Source: an uncultured Dehalococcoidia bacterium (GTDB lineage Bacteria > Chloroflexota > Dehalococcoidia > Tepidiformales > Tepidiformaceae). From it: DNA of 64,000 bases. Numbering within the stretch: position 1 is the stretch's first letter; the number at the start of each line of letters is the position of its first letter. Made by a program: the position numbers and the translations under genes. Location of the stretch: assembly GCA_938015525.1 (NCBI GenBank), contig CALLPC010000014.1:17872-81871 (forward strand), read 5' to 3'. A model generated the notes under the pieces. The model searched no databases. It had not been told where the DNA came from and worked only from the letters and a program-made list of their open reading frames with translations. Positions 18,481-26,573 of the stretch are shown here, one piece after another.

Positions 18481-18909
18481 ATGCCAGCAAACATGACCCT
18501 CGATGAGATTCACGCCTTCCTCGATTCACGCCCCGGCTGGATCGCTCTCTCCACCATCAGCCCCGGCGGCCATCCCCATACTGTCCCGATCGGCTACTTC
18601 CGCGTCGGCGAAAAAATTTACATGGGCTGCCGCAAGGGTACCCAGAAGACGAAAAATATCGAGCGCAACCCCCGCGTCTCCGTCATGCTCGAATCCGGCA
18701 CCACGATGCAGGACATCAAAGGCGTCTGCATCCAGGGCACCGGACGCGTCATCACCGACCCCGCCGAGGCGCTCAGCCTCCGCCGCGAGGCCATGCGCCG
18801 GCGCGGCATCCCCGAAGACCAGCTCCCCACCGAGGTCGGCCCCGATACCGCCTACATCGAGGTCACCCCCACCCGCTACATCTCCTGGGACTACAGCAAG
18901 GGCACCTGA
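18481..18909 (+). CDS. Pyridoxamine 5'-phosphate oxidase family (split-barrel) protein
   Basis: A 142-residue split beta-barrel protein with WIALSTISPGGHPHTVPIGY, then a strand with VGEKIYMG, RKGTQKTKNIERNPRVSVML and a C-terminal WDYSKGT. This pattern is typical of FMN- or F420-binding PPOX-like proteins rather than true PdxH, which is longer. It may reduce a small substrate; function unknown. GGGAG lies six bases before the ATG. Confidence 0.85.
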   Translation: MPANMTLDEIHAFLDSRPGWIALSTISPGGHPHTVPIGYFRVGEKIYMGCRKGTQKTKNIERNPRVSVMLESGTTMQDIKGVCIQGTGRVITDPAEALSLRREAMRRRGIPEDQLPTEVGPDTAYIEVTPTRYISWDYSKGT

Positions 18910-18997
18910 GCCGAACGGCCCCCGCCCGGCCACGAACCGCCCCGCACCGGGCCACACGGCCCCCGGCGCCCGGGACCGGCCGGCGCACGTCGGCGGG

Positions 18998-19003
18998 TAT
19001 ACT
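18998..19003 (+). promoter_or_regulatory. -10 element TATACT of the DUF805 gene
   Basis: GGGTATACT lies 33 bases before the ATG at 19037; TGAGG is the ribosome site. Confidence 0.5.
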
Positions 19004-19036
19004 CCCGGCGACCCTTCCCGCGCCTGAGGTTTTCGT

Positions 19037-19417
19037 ATGGACGTCCCCGCGAACCCCACCCCCCTCCAGTGGTATCTCTCGCCCTGGAAGCGCTACGCTT
19101 CCTTCGAGGGCCGCTCCGGCCGCGCCGAATACTGGTGGTTCTTCCTCGGCCAGGTCCTCATCGGCGCGCTTCTCTCGGTCCTCGGCGAGCTTGCCGCCGT
19201 ATTCGATGCACTCTTCTTCCTCGTCCTCCTCGCCTCGCTGGTTCCCTCCATCGCCGTTAACGCCCGCCGCCTCCACGACATCGGCCAGTCCGGCTGGCTC
19301 CAGCTCATCGCCCTTTTCCCAATCCTCGGCGGCCTCGCCCTGCTCGTCCTCAACGCCCTGCCCTCGCAGCCCCGCCCCAACCAGTACGGCGACGCCCCCC
19401 TTCCACCCGCACCCTGA
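19037..19417 (+). CDS. DUF805 family membrane protein
   Basis: A 126-residue inner-membrane protein. The N-terminus reads WYLSPWKRYASFEGRSGRAEYWWFFL, the hallmark of DUF805 (F-x-GRxxRxEYW). Three hydrophobic segments follow, with the conserved ARRLHDIGQSGW loop between the last two. The role of the family is unknown. It has its own promoter-like hexamer upstream and converges with the acyl-CoA dehydrogenase gene. Confidence 0.88.
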   Translation: MDVPANPTPLQWYLSPWKRYASFEGRSGRAEYWWFFLGQVLIGALLSVLGELAAVFDALFFLVLLASLVPSIAVNARRLHDIGQSGWLQLIALFPILGGLALLVLNALPSQPRPNQYGDAPLPPAP

Positions 19418-19459
19418 CCCCGTTTCCCCGCTCCCACCTCCAACCTCCCACCTTCCTCC

Positions 19460-21199
19460 CTACCCAAGCGCCGCTGCCGGCACCGGCCCCCCATCGACCA
19501 GCTGCCCGAGCCACCGGAGCATCCCCGTATCGGCGTCCAGGGGGTCCCGCCGCTCCACGTACCGCAGCCGGTACTCTCGCGCCGCGAGCAGCTTCCCGTA
19601 CCCGAGGCCGGCCTGCGCCTCCCGGTCCCCCTCCGCCGCCAGCAGGCAGGCGCAGACCAGCGCCGCCAGCCGATCGCACATCGCCGTCATCTTCGCTTCC
19701 CGCTCGTCCTCGCTCGCGCCCAGCAGCCGTTCGAACGCCGCCCGCACGCGCTCGAGCGCGCCCCGCGCAGCCTCCGCTTCCCCGCGCGCCCGTTCATCGC
19801 CGACGGCCGCCAGCCGCGTCTCCAGCTCCCGGAACAGCGCCTCGTGCGCACCGTTTCGTATCGCTGCCCGTGCCACGTCCAGCGCCACGACGTTCTCCGC
19901 GCCCTCCCAGATGCTCCCGAGGTGCGCGTCCCGCAGCAGCCGCGCATTCACCCACTCCTCGATGTACCCGTTCCCGCCCCGGATGTTCATCGCCATCCCC
20001 GTCGTCCACCGCGCCCGCCGGCAGTTCGCATACTTGATCAGCGGCGTCGTGATCCGCACCACCAGCTCGTCGTGCTCTGAGCCCTGGTCGGCCCGGTCCA
20101 GCGCCTGCGCCGCGAACAGCACGATCGCCAGCGCCGCCTCGCTGTCCAGCACCATCTCGAACAGCTGCTCCCGCACCAGCGGCAGGTCGAACAGCGCCCG
20201 CCCGAACGCCGCCCGTCCCCGCGCGTGCACCGCTGCCTCCAGCAGCGACCGCCGCATCAGCGCTGCTGCCCGCATCCCATTGCTCAGCCGCGAAACGTTG
20301 ATCATCTCGGCCATCTGGGCGAACCCGCGGTCGATGTCGCCCACCACATAGCCCGTCGCCCCTTCGAACTCATACTCCCCCGTCGGCATCGAGCGCGAGC
20401 CCAGCTTTTCCTTCAGCCGCCGGATGACGTATCGGTTCCGGCGCCCGTCCGGCAGGACCCTGGGGACGAGGAACATCCCCAGCCCCTTCGTCCCCGGCGG
20501 GGCGCCCTCCGGCCGCGCCAGCGCCAGGTGCACGTCCGCCCCCGCGTTCGAACAGAACCATTTCTCCCCCCAGATGCGCCACTCTCCGTCAACCAGCCGC
20601 GCCACGCACTCGCTCGCGCCCACGTCGCTCCCGCCCGTCCGCTCCGTCAGCAGCTGCGCCGATTGCATCAGCTCCCCGAAATCGGTGCTCGTCAGCCGCG
20701 GCACGTACCGCGCCTGCAGCTCCGACGGCCCGAACATCCGCAGCACCCGCGCCGCCGAGTCCGTCATCGAAATCGGGCAGAACAGCCCAAACTCCGACTG
20801 TACGAAGACATAACTCAGAGCGAACTTCACGACGTGCGGCACCCGCCCCGGCCATCCCAGCACCCCCTCCCGGTGCGACATCGCCGCGAACCCGAACCGC
20901 GAAAACCCCAGCCGCTGCATCTCCACGAACGCCGGGTGGTACACCACCTCGTCCACCCGCTGGCCGAGCCGGTCGTGCGTCCGCAGCACCGGCGGGTTCG
21001 CATCGGCCAGCGCCGCTAGTTCGTCCAGCTCCTCACCGGCACACCGCCCTACCTCCCGCAGCAGCGGCAGCGCCCGCTCCACATCCTCCCGCTCCGCATA
21101 CGCGCGGAGCGCCTGCTCGAGATTCGGGTCCGCCTCGAAAAAGTTCAGCCCCCGGGTCGCTGGCATCGCGCGGTTCGAAGGTGTGGTCACGGTCGTCAT
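19460..21199 (-). CDS. Acyl-CoA dehydrogenase, AidB-like
   Basis: A 579-residue flavoprotein with an N-terminal AidB-type helical extension (residues about 1-150), the FAD-binding core (QLLTERTGGSDVG, then WRIWGEKWFCSNAGADVHL), SLFLVPR-type strand (LGMFLVPRVLPDG), the KLGSRSMPTGE segment, and the C-terminal GGNGYIEEW-x-RLLRDAHLGSIWEGAENV. These match the AidB/IsoVD-like branch. True AidB binds DNA in the alkylation response; this one may be either that or a fatty/branched acyl-CoA dehydrogenase. A TATTAT hexamer ends six bases before the ATG. Confidence 0.9.
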   Translation of the reverse strand: MTTVTTPSNRAMPATRGLNFFEADPNLEQALRAYAEREDVERALPLLREVGRCAGEELDELAALADANPPVLRTHDRLGQRVDEVVYHPAFVEMQRLGFSRFGFAAMSHREGVLGWPGRVPHVVKFALSYVFVQSEFGLFCPISMTDSAARVLRMFGPSELQARYVPRLTSTDFGELMQSAQLLTERTGGSDVGASECVARLVDGEWRIWGEKWFCSNAGADVHLALARPEGAPPGTKGLGMFLVPRVLPDGRRNRYVIRRLKEKLGSRSMPTGEYEFEGATGYVVGDIDRGFAQMAEMINVSRLSNGMRAAALMRRSLLEAAVHARGRAAFGRALFDLPLVREQLFEMVLDSEAALAIVLFAAQALDRADQGSEHDELVVRITTPLIKYANCRRARWTTGMAMNIRGGNGYIEEWVNARLLRDAHLGSIWEGAENVVALDVARAAIRNGAHEALFRELETRLAAVGDERARGEAEAARGALERVRAAFERLLGASEDEREAKMTAMCDRLAALVCACLLAAEGDREAQAGLGYGKLLAAREYRLRYVERRDPLDADTGMLRWLGQLVDGGPVPAAALG

Positions 21200-21204
21200 G
21201 CCGG

Positions 21205-21211
21205 GATAATA
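21205..21211. promoter_or_regulatory. Shared back-to-back -10 element for acyl-CoA dehydrogenase and galactokinase
   Basis: The plus strand reads GATAAT (21205-21210), six bases before the galactokinase GTG. The minus strand reads TATTAT (21211-21206), six bases before the acyl-CoA dehydrogenase ATG. The two hexamers overlap by five bases in a 17-base intergenic gap, so both transcripts would be leaderless and mutually exclusive at any instant. Confidence 0.6.
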
Positions 21212-21216
21212 CCCCT

Positions 21217-22464
21217 GTGGACCCCGCAGCGGCCGCCGCCGACCTCTTTCGTCGCACCTTCGGTGCCGAACCCCGCCACATCGCCATCGCCCCCGGCCGG
21301 GTCAACCTCATCGGCGAGCACACCGATTACAGCCTCCTCCCTGTCCTGCCCTTCGCCATCGACCGCGCTACCGCCGTCGCCATCGGCCCGTCCGACGGCC
21401 CCTCCGTCCGCGCCGTCTCCGATGCCTTCCCGTCCCCGGCCCACTTCCCCCTCGATGCCGTCCCCGCCACGCTCGCCGAGCCGTGGCACCGCTACCTCGC
21501 CGCAGCACGCAGCGCCCTCGCCGACCGCCTCCCCGCCGAAGGCGCCTGCCTCGCCATCGCCAGCGACCTGCCCGCCGCGAGCGGCCTCAGCTCCTCCAGC
21601 GCCCTCACCGTTGCCCTCCTCCTCGCGTTCGATGCCCTCTGGTCGCTGCGCCTCTCCCGCGATGACCTCGTCGGCCTCGCCGCGCACGCCGAGCGCCTCG
21701 CCGGCGCCGAGACCGGCGGCATGGACCAGCGCGTCATCGCCTTCGCCCGCCCGGCCCACCTCCTCCGCATCGACTTCCTCCCGCCCGCGATGACCCACCT
21801 CGCCGTCCCCGGGGCCTGGGCCTTCGTCGTCGCCTCCTCCGGCCAGCCCGCGCCGAAAGGCGGCACCGCCCGGGCCGCCTACAACGAACGCGTCGTCGCC
21901 ACCCGCATCGCAGCCGCCCTCCTCGCCGACCTCCTCGGGGTCGACCCGCTCGAAGCTCCCGTCCTCGGCGCCATCGCCGCTATCGATGCCGCCCCGCTCC
22001 TCGTCGACGAGCTCCCGGCCCGCATCTCCGCCCGCAACGCCGCAGCCGCCGCGGGAATCCCCCTCGAACCCCTCGTCACCCTCTCCGCCGGCGCCTTCGA
22101 CCCCGACCTCCCGCTCCCGGTCCGCGCGTTCGCCCGCCACGTCCTCTCCGAGGCCGAGCGCGTCGACCTCGCCTGCGCAGCCGTCACGGCCGGTGACCTC
22201 GCCGCCCTCGGTGAGCTCATGGCCGCCTCCCACGCCTCCCTCCGCGACGACTACCGCTGCTCCACCCCCGCGCTCGACGCCCTCGCGAAGGCGATGACGA
22301 ACGCCGGCGCCGCCGGCGCCCGCCTCACCGGTGCAGGCTTCGGCGGTTTCGCCATCGCAGTCTGCGAACGCGGCCGCGAAAGGCCCGTCATCGACGCCGC
22401 CGTCGCCGCCGCCGGCGGACCCGCCTTCACCGTCACCCCCTCCGCCGGGGCCCGCCTCGCATGA
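21217..22464 (+). CDS. galK: Galactokinase (GHMP kinase)
   Basis: A 415-residue GHMP kinase that phosphorylates galactose to galactose-1-phosphate with ATP. The galactokinase signature GRVNLIGEHTDY is at about 27-38, the ATP-loop motif reads LPAASGLSSSSA, the catalytic Asp is in ETGGMDQRV, and motif 3 is GAGFGGFAIA near the C-terminus. The GTG start is set by the short promoter distance and the early signature. It overlaps the nucleotidyltransferase by four bases (ATGA) and heads a three-gene galactoside operon. Confidence 0.92.
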   Translation: MDPAAAAADLFRRTFGAEPRHIAIAPGRVNLIGEHTDYSLLPVLPFAIDRATAVAIGPSDGPSVRAVSDAFPSPAHFPLDAVPATLAEPWHRYLAAARSALADRLPAEGACLAIASDLPAASGLSSSSALTVALLLAFDALWSLRLSRDDLVGLAAHAERLAGAETGGMDQRVIAFARPAHLLRIDFLPPAMTHLAVPGAWAFVVASSGQPAPKGGTARAAYNERVVATRIAAALLADLLGVDPLEAPVLGAIAAIDAAPLLVDELPARISARNAAAAAGIPLEPLVTLSAGAFDPDLPLPVRAFARHVLSEAERVDLACAAVTAGDLAALGELMAASHASLRDDYRCSTPALDALAKAMTNAGAAGARLTGAGFGGFAIAVCERGRERPVIDAAVAAAGGPAFTVTPSAGARLA

Positions 22465-23207
22465 CCGCCCGCCAGGCCGTCATCCTCGCTGCCGGCCGCG
22501 GCACCCGCCTCGGCCAGCTCACCGCCAACACCCCAAAGCCCCTCCTCCCGGTCGCCGGCCGCCCTCTCCTCCTCCACACCCTCCGCGCCCTCGCCGCCGC
22601 CGGCGTTGCACGCTCCATCATCGTCGTCGGCTACCTCGCCGAACGGGTCGTCGAAGTCGTCACCGCCGACCCCGTGCCCGGCCTCACGGTCACCTTCGTT
22701 CGCCAGCCCCGCCTCGAGGGCACCGCCCGGGCTCTCCAGCTCGCCCGCCCCGCCCTCACCCCCGGCCCCTTCCTCGTCACCTGGGGCGACGTCTTCGTCG
22801 AGCCCGAAAACTACGTCGACCTCCTCGCCGCCTCCGTCGACGTCGATGGCGCCCTCCTCGTCAACCCCGTCGATGACCCCTGGGCCGGCGCCGCCGTCTA
22901 CCTCGACGACTCCTCGAGCGTCACCCGCATCGTCGAAAAGCCCCCGCCCGGCACCTCCTCCACCTCCTGGAACAACGCCGGGCCGGCCGTCCTCGACCAC
23001 TGGGCCTGGCCGTTCGTCGATGCCCTCCAACCCTCCCCCCGCGGCGAGTACGAGCTCCCCCGTGCCCTCGCTGCCGCCGTCCGGGCCGGCCGCCGCATCC
23101 GTGCCGTCCCCGTGCGCGGGCCCTGGTTCGATATCGGCACCCCCGAATCCCTCGAGGCCGCCCGCCGCTACGCCGAAGGCGCCCGGGACGGTAAGGTTCC
23201 CCCATGA
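22461..23207 (+). CDS. Sugar-phosphate nucleotidyltransferase (NDP-sugar pyrophosphorylase)
   Basis: A 248-residue nucleotidyltransferase with the activation motif AAGRGTRLGQLTANTPKPLLPVAG, the catalytic GD in TWGDVFVEPENYVDL, VEKP (the Lys-containing sugar-phosphate loop) and the C-terminal WFDIGTPESLEAA. Family members join a sugar-1-phosphate to UTP or dTTP. Its place between galactokinase and alpha-galactosidase suggests galactose-1-phosphate as substrate, replacing GalT, which is not seen here. That is inference from context. It overlaps both neighbours by four bases. Confidence 0.88.
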   Translation: MTARQAVILAAGRGTRLGQLTANTPKPLLPVAGRPLLLHTLRALAAAGVARSIIVVGYLAERVVEVVTADPVPGLTVTFVRQPRLEGTARALQLARPALTPGPFLVTWGDVFVEPENYVDLLAASVDVDGALLVNPVDDPWAGAAVYLDDSSSVTRIVEKPPPGTSSTSWNNAGPAVLDHWAWPFVDALQPSPRGEYELPRALAAAVRAGRRIRAVPVRGPWFDIGTPESLEAARRYAEGARDGKVPP

Positions 23208-25144
23208 CCTCCCTCCCCTGGGACCTCTGGCTCGTTCCCGAAGGCCTGCCCCCGGGCCTCGACGCCGCCTGCGATTACGACGCCGCCTCCGGCGAGCTCC
23301 GCATCACCCTCGCCAACACCGGGTCCGAACCCGCAGCCCCCCGCGAGGTCCGCCTCGCCGCCCGCCTCGATGCGCCCGCCGCCGACGGCTGGCTCTGGGT
23401 CCACGGCCGCTACATGCAGATGGACGCGCTCGTCCGCAACTTCGGAACCCCCCATCCCGAAGGCTACGACGGCCGCTTCGCTCGCCCCTCTGCCGACGGC
23501 ATGACGTACACGAGCCGCGACCAGGCCCTCCTCTGGCTCCCCGCACAGTCGGCCCCGGCGCTCCTCGTCGCCTGCCTCCAGCCCGACCGCTACTTCTTCG
23601 ACGTCGAGCTCACCCTCGACCCGGGCGAAACCACCATCACCCGCCTCGCCCTCGTTTACGACGTCGACGGGCTCCTCCTCGAGCCCGGCCAGTACGTCGC
23701 GCTCCCGCCCGTCGCCCTTCGCGAAGGCCATGACCCCCTCGCCCTCATCGAACGGTACGCCGAGGACGTCGCGTCCCGTATGCGGGCCCGCGTCCCGGGC
23801 CGCGTCCCCACCGGCTGGTGCAGCTGGTACTACTTCTACGACCGCGTCTCCGAGGCCGACGTCCTCGCCAACCTCGAAGCTATGGCCCGTGAGCGGCACC
23901 CCGCCGACTTCGTCCAGGTCGACGACGGCTACCAGTCCGCCACCGGCGACTGGCTCACCCCGAACGCGAAGTTCCCCTCCGGCATGGCCGCCCTCGCCGC
24001 CCGCATCCGCGAGGCCGGCTACCGGCCCGGCCTTTGGCTCGCTCCCTTCGTCCTCCACGAATCCTCCGCCGCCCTCCGCGACCACCCCGAGAACGTCCTT
24101 CGCACCCCCGCGGGCGACGTCCTCTTCGTCGATACCTGGCTCGGCCGCTGCGCCGTCCTCGATTGCACCCATCCCGCCGCCGAGGCCTGGCTCCGCACCG
24201 TCATCCGGACCGTCGTCCGCGAATGGGGGTACACCTACCTCAAACTCGACGCCTGCTCCTTCGCCGCACGGCCCGCCTCCACCGTGCGCTACCATCGCCC
24301 CGGCACCACCGCCCTCGCCAACCTCCGCCGCGGCCTTGAAATCATCCGCGAAGAAGCCGGCGAGGAGACCTTCCTCCTCGGCTGCACCTGCCACTTCGGC
24401 CCCGCCATCGGCCTCGTCGATGCCATGCGCGTCGGCCCCGACGTCAAGGAAACCTGGGCCGCCGGGCCCCACCCCTCCGTCCGCCATGCCATGCGTCTCA
24501 CCCTCCAGCGCAACTGGATGCACCGCCGCTGGTGGGTCAACGACCCCGACTGCCTCATCGTGCGTGATACCGACACCTCCCTCGACGAAGCCGAGGTCCG
24601 CTTCCTGGCCACCGCCATCGCCCTCACAGGCGGCATGGTCGTCGCCAGCGACGACCTCCCCCGCCTCCCCGAGCACCGCCGCCGGCTCGCCCTCGCCCTC
24701 TTCCCCCCGGCCGGCGTTGCTGCCCGCCCTTACGAACCCGGTGATGGCCCCGTCCCCCGCGCCTGGCGCGCCGACCTCGGCGATGGCCGCGCCCTCGTCG
24801 GCGTCCTCAACTGGTCCGATGAACCCCGCTGGGTGCCCTGGACCGAGCTCCTCCGCCCCGGCGAAGTCGCCTTCGACCTCTGGAACCGCCGTCCCCTCCC
24901 CATGGGCGACGTCTACCTCCGGCCCCACGAAGGCACCCTCTGGCAGGTCTACGCCCCGGCCCGTACCCCCCGCCTCGTCGGCGATTCCGGCCACCTCACC
25001 TCAGCCGGCCTCTACCAGCGCCCCGTCAGCGGCCGCCTCCAGCTCCGGAACGACCGCCCGTACCCCCGCACCGTGGCCGTGAGCCACCGCGGCTACACCC
25101 GCGTCGTCGAGCTCGCCCCGGGCGAGACCCGCTGGTTCGACTAG
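23204..25144 (+). CDS. Alpha-galactosidase-like glycoside hydrolase, GH36 type
   Basis: A 646-residue clan GH-D hydrolase. The N-terminal beta-sandwich (1-190) leads to a barrel with GWCSWYYFYD (204-213), FVQVDDGYQ (236-244), the nucleophile in YLKLDACSF (D349) and the acid/base in MRVGPDVKETW (D413). A C-terminal beta domain ends the chain. No signal peptide is present, so it acts in the cytoplasm on imported alpha-galactosides. The overlap with the nucleotidyltransferase indicates one operon. Its TAG stop shares the sequence CTAG with the stop of the convergent flavin reductase gene. Confidence 0.9.
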   Translation: MTSLPWDLWLVPEGLPPGLDAACDYDAASGELRITLANTGSEPAAPREVRLAARLDAPAADGWLWVHGRYMQMDALVRNFGTPHPEGYDGRFARPSADGMTYTSRDQALLWLPAQSAPALLVACLQPDRYFFDVELTLDPGETTITRLALVYDVDGLLLEPGQYVALPPVALREGHDPLALIERYAEDVASRMRARVPGRVPTGWCSWYYFYDRVSEADVLANLEAMARERHPADFVQVDDGYQSATGDWLTPNAKFPSGMAALAARIREAGYRPGLWLAPFVLHESSAALRDHPENVLRTPAGDVLFVDTWLGRCAVLDCTHPAAEAWLRTVIRTVVREWGYTYLKLDACSFAARPASTVRYHRPGTTALANLRRGLEIIREEAGEETFLLGCTCHFGPAIGLVDAMRVGPDVKETWAAGPHPSVRHAMRLTLQRNWMHRRWWVNDPDCLIVRDTDTSLDEAEVRFLATAIALTGGMVVASDDLPRLPEHRRRLALALFPPAGVAARPYEPGDGPVPRAWRADLGDGRALVGVLNWSDEPRWVPWTELLRPGEVAFDLWNRRPLPMGDVYLRPHEGTLWQVYAPARTPRLVGDSGHLTSAGLYQRPVSGRLQLRNDRPYPRTVAVSHRGYTRVVELAPGETRWFD

Positions 25145-25626
25145 CCGCCGTACTTCACGCCCAGTTCGTCCAGCGTCAGCGGTTTCGCCTCCCGCTTCAG
25201 CACCGCATGCGTCACCTCGCCGACCACACAGGAGTGGTCACCGAGGTCGACCTCACCCACCACCCGCCCCTCCACATAACCCGGCGCCGCCGCGATGACC
25301 GGCGCACCGTTGCTCGCCATCTCCGTCTCCTGCCCGTTCACTTTCGACCCCTCGACGGTCGTCGGCTTGAAGAACGCATAAGCGATGTCGCCCTGCCCGC
25401 TCTCCAGGAACGAAAGGGCAAACGTCCCGGTCCGCTTCAGCAGCCCGTATGCCCCGCTATCCTTCTTCACCCCCATCGCCACCAGCGGCGGCGTGAACGA
25501 CGTCTGCGTCACCCAGTTGATCGCTGCCGCCGAAACCTCATCGCCGTCCCGCACCCCGAGCACGTACAGCCCGTACGGGATCATCCGCAACAGCGTCTTC
25601 TTCGCAGCCTGCGCCTGCTCGTCCAT
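25141..25626 (-). CDS. Flavin reductase family protein
   Basis: A 161-residue flavin-reductase-like FMN-binding protein: MIPYGLYVLGVRDGDEVSAAAINWVTQTSFTPPLV is the typical N-terminal FMN-binding segment, with SFLESGQGDIAYAF and the C-terminal DLGDHSCVVGEVTHAV strand. Such proteins supply reduced flavin or act as small reductases. The ATG at 25626 has GGAGGGAAGG upstream. It shares an overlapping -10 region with the divergent gene at 25695. Confidence 0.87.
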   Translation of the reverse strand: MDEQAQAAKKTLLRMIPYGLYVLGVRDGDEVSAAAINWVTQTSFTPPLVAMGVKKDSGAYGLLKRTGTFALSFLESGQGDIAYAFFKPTTVEGSKVNGQETEMASNGAPVIAAAPGYVEGRVVGEVDLGDHSCVVGEVTHAVLKREAKPLTLDELGVKYGG

Positions 25627-25659
25627 CGGTGCCTTCCCTCCGCGACCGGATTTTGGGCG

Positions 25660-25666
25660 TATCCTA
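25660..25666. promoter_or_regulatory. Overlapping divergent -10 elements (TATCCT / TAGGAT)
   Basis: TATCCT on the plus strand (25660-25665) and TAGGAT on the minus strand (25666-25661) overlap in the spacer between two divergent flavoprotein genes. Each lies about 30 bases from its start, and both starts have a Shine-Dalgarno-like site. Confidence 0.5.
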
Positions 25667-25694
25667 CCCAATCGACGCCCGCCCGGAGCCCTCG

Positions 25695-26234
25695 ATGCCT
25701 GCCCTCTCACCCGCCGAACGCGACGAATTCCTCCAGCAGCCCGGCATCCTCTGCCGTATCGCCACCGTCGATGCCGAGGGCGCCCCCCACGTGACGCCTG
25801 TCTGGTTCATCTACGAGGACGGCGCCATCTACATCACCCCGCGCGCCGCCTCCGAATGGCTCGACCACATCCGCCACGACCCCCGCGTTGCGCTCACCAT
25901 CGACGACCAGCACCACCCCTACCGGAAGGTCGTCATCCAAGGCATCGCCGAGGTCGTCCGCCAGCCCGGCGACGATGCCGCCTGGCGCGACCTCTACCGC
26001 CGCATCGCCACCCGCTACGTCCCCCCGGATGCCGCCGACCGCTACATCCAGGAGACCATCGACCAGCCGCGCGCCCTCATCCGCGTTCCCCTCCGCGGCG
26101 CCCGCGTCCGCACCTGGCGGATGCCCCTCCAGGGCGAACCGTACCGCGGCATCTGGCACGACCGCTATTACCTCCCGGGCACGAAGCTCGCCCCCGACCC
26201 CCGGGACCACCCGCCCGGCGGAAACCAGCGATAG
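25695..26234 (+). CDS. PPOX-class split-barrel (F420/FMN) protein
   Basis: A 179-residue protein with ILCRIATVDAEGAPHVTPVWFIYEDGAIYITPRAASEW, the classic N-terminal strands of F420-dependent and PPOX-type enzymes, followed by DPRVALTIDD and a C-terminal YRGIWHDRYY region. It probably binds F420 or FMN and reduces a small substrate. The ATG at 25695 has CGGAG upstream; an earlier in-frame ATG lies inside the promoter region. Its end overlaps the convergent ATL gene by 67 bases. Confidence 0.85.
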   Translation: MPALSPAERDEFLQQPGILCRIATVDAEGAPHVTPVWFIYEDGAIYITPRAASEWLDHIRHDPRVALTIDDQHHPYRKVVIQGIAEVVRQPGDDAAWRDLYRRIATRYVPPDAADRYIQETIDQPRALIRVPLRGARVRTWRMPLQGEPYRGIWHDRYYLPGTKLAPDPRDHPPGGNQR

Positions 26235-26545
26235 GTCCGCAGGTCCATCCGCCCGTCCGGCCCGAACGCAACACCCTCCGCCTCCAGCAGCCTGCGCTGC
26301 AGCTCCGCTGCCTCGCCGCGGCCGCGCAGGCTGATGCCGCCCCTCGCATTGACGACCCGCCACCACGGCACATCCGTCCCCGCCGGCAGCCACGCCAGCG
26401 CATAGCCCACCGCCCGCGCCGCCGCCGGGGCGCCCAGCTCCAGCGCCACCTGCCCGTACGTCATCACCCGCCCCGGCGGGATGCGGCGCACCAGCGCGTA
26501 CACCGCGCCGTAGAACGTCCCCTCCGGTTCTCGTGCAGCCCCCAT
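26168..26545 (-). CDS. Alkyltransferase-like protein (ATL, MGMT family without acceptor Cys)
   Basis: A 125-residue protein related to the DNA-binding domain of O6-alkylguanine-DNA alkyltransferase: FYGAVYALVRRIPPGRVMTYGQVA, then the helix with ARAVGYAL, and the active-site loop. In repair enzymes this loop reads PCHRV; here it is PWWRVV (60-65), so Trp replaces the alkyl-accepting Cys. ATL proteins bind O6-alkylguanine and direct it to nucleotide excision repair. TACGGT ends seven bases before the ATG. The gene converges and overlaps with the PPOX gene. Confidence 0.85.
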   Translation of the reverse strand: MGAAREPEGTFYGAVYALVRRIPPGRVMTYGQVALELGAPAAARAVGYALAWLPAGTDVPWWRVVNARGGISLRGRGEAAELQRRLLEAEGVAFGPDGRMDLRTYRWFPPGGWSRGSGASFVPGR

Positions 26546-26552
26546 CCCCCGG

Positions 26553-26562
26553 ACCGTATCAT
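26553..26562. promoter_or_regulatory. Overlapping divergent -10 elements (TACGGT / TATCAT)
   Basis: TACGGT on the minus strand (26558-26553) ends seven bases before the ATL start; TATCAT on the plus strand (26557-26562) ends 11 bases before the CoA-transferase start. The whole spacer is 28 bases, so neither mRNA has room for a normal leader. Confidence 0.5.
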
Positions 26563-26573
26563 TCCCGGTCACC

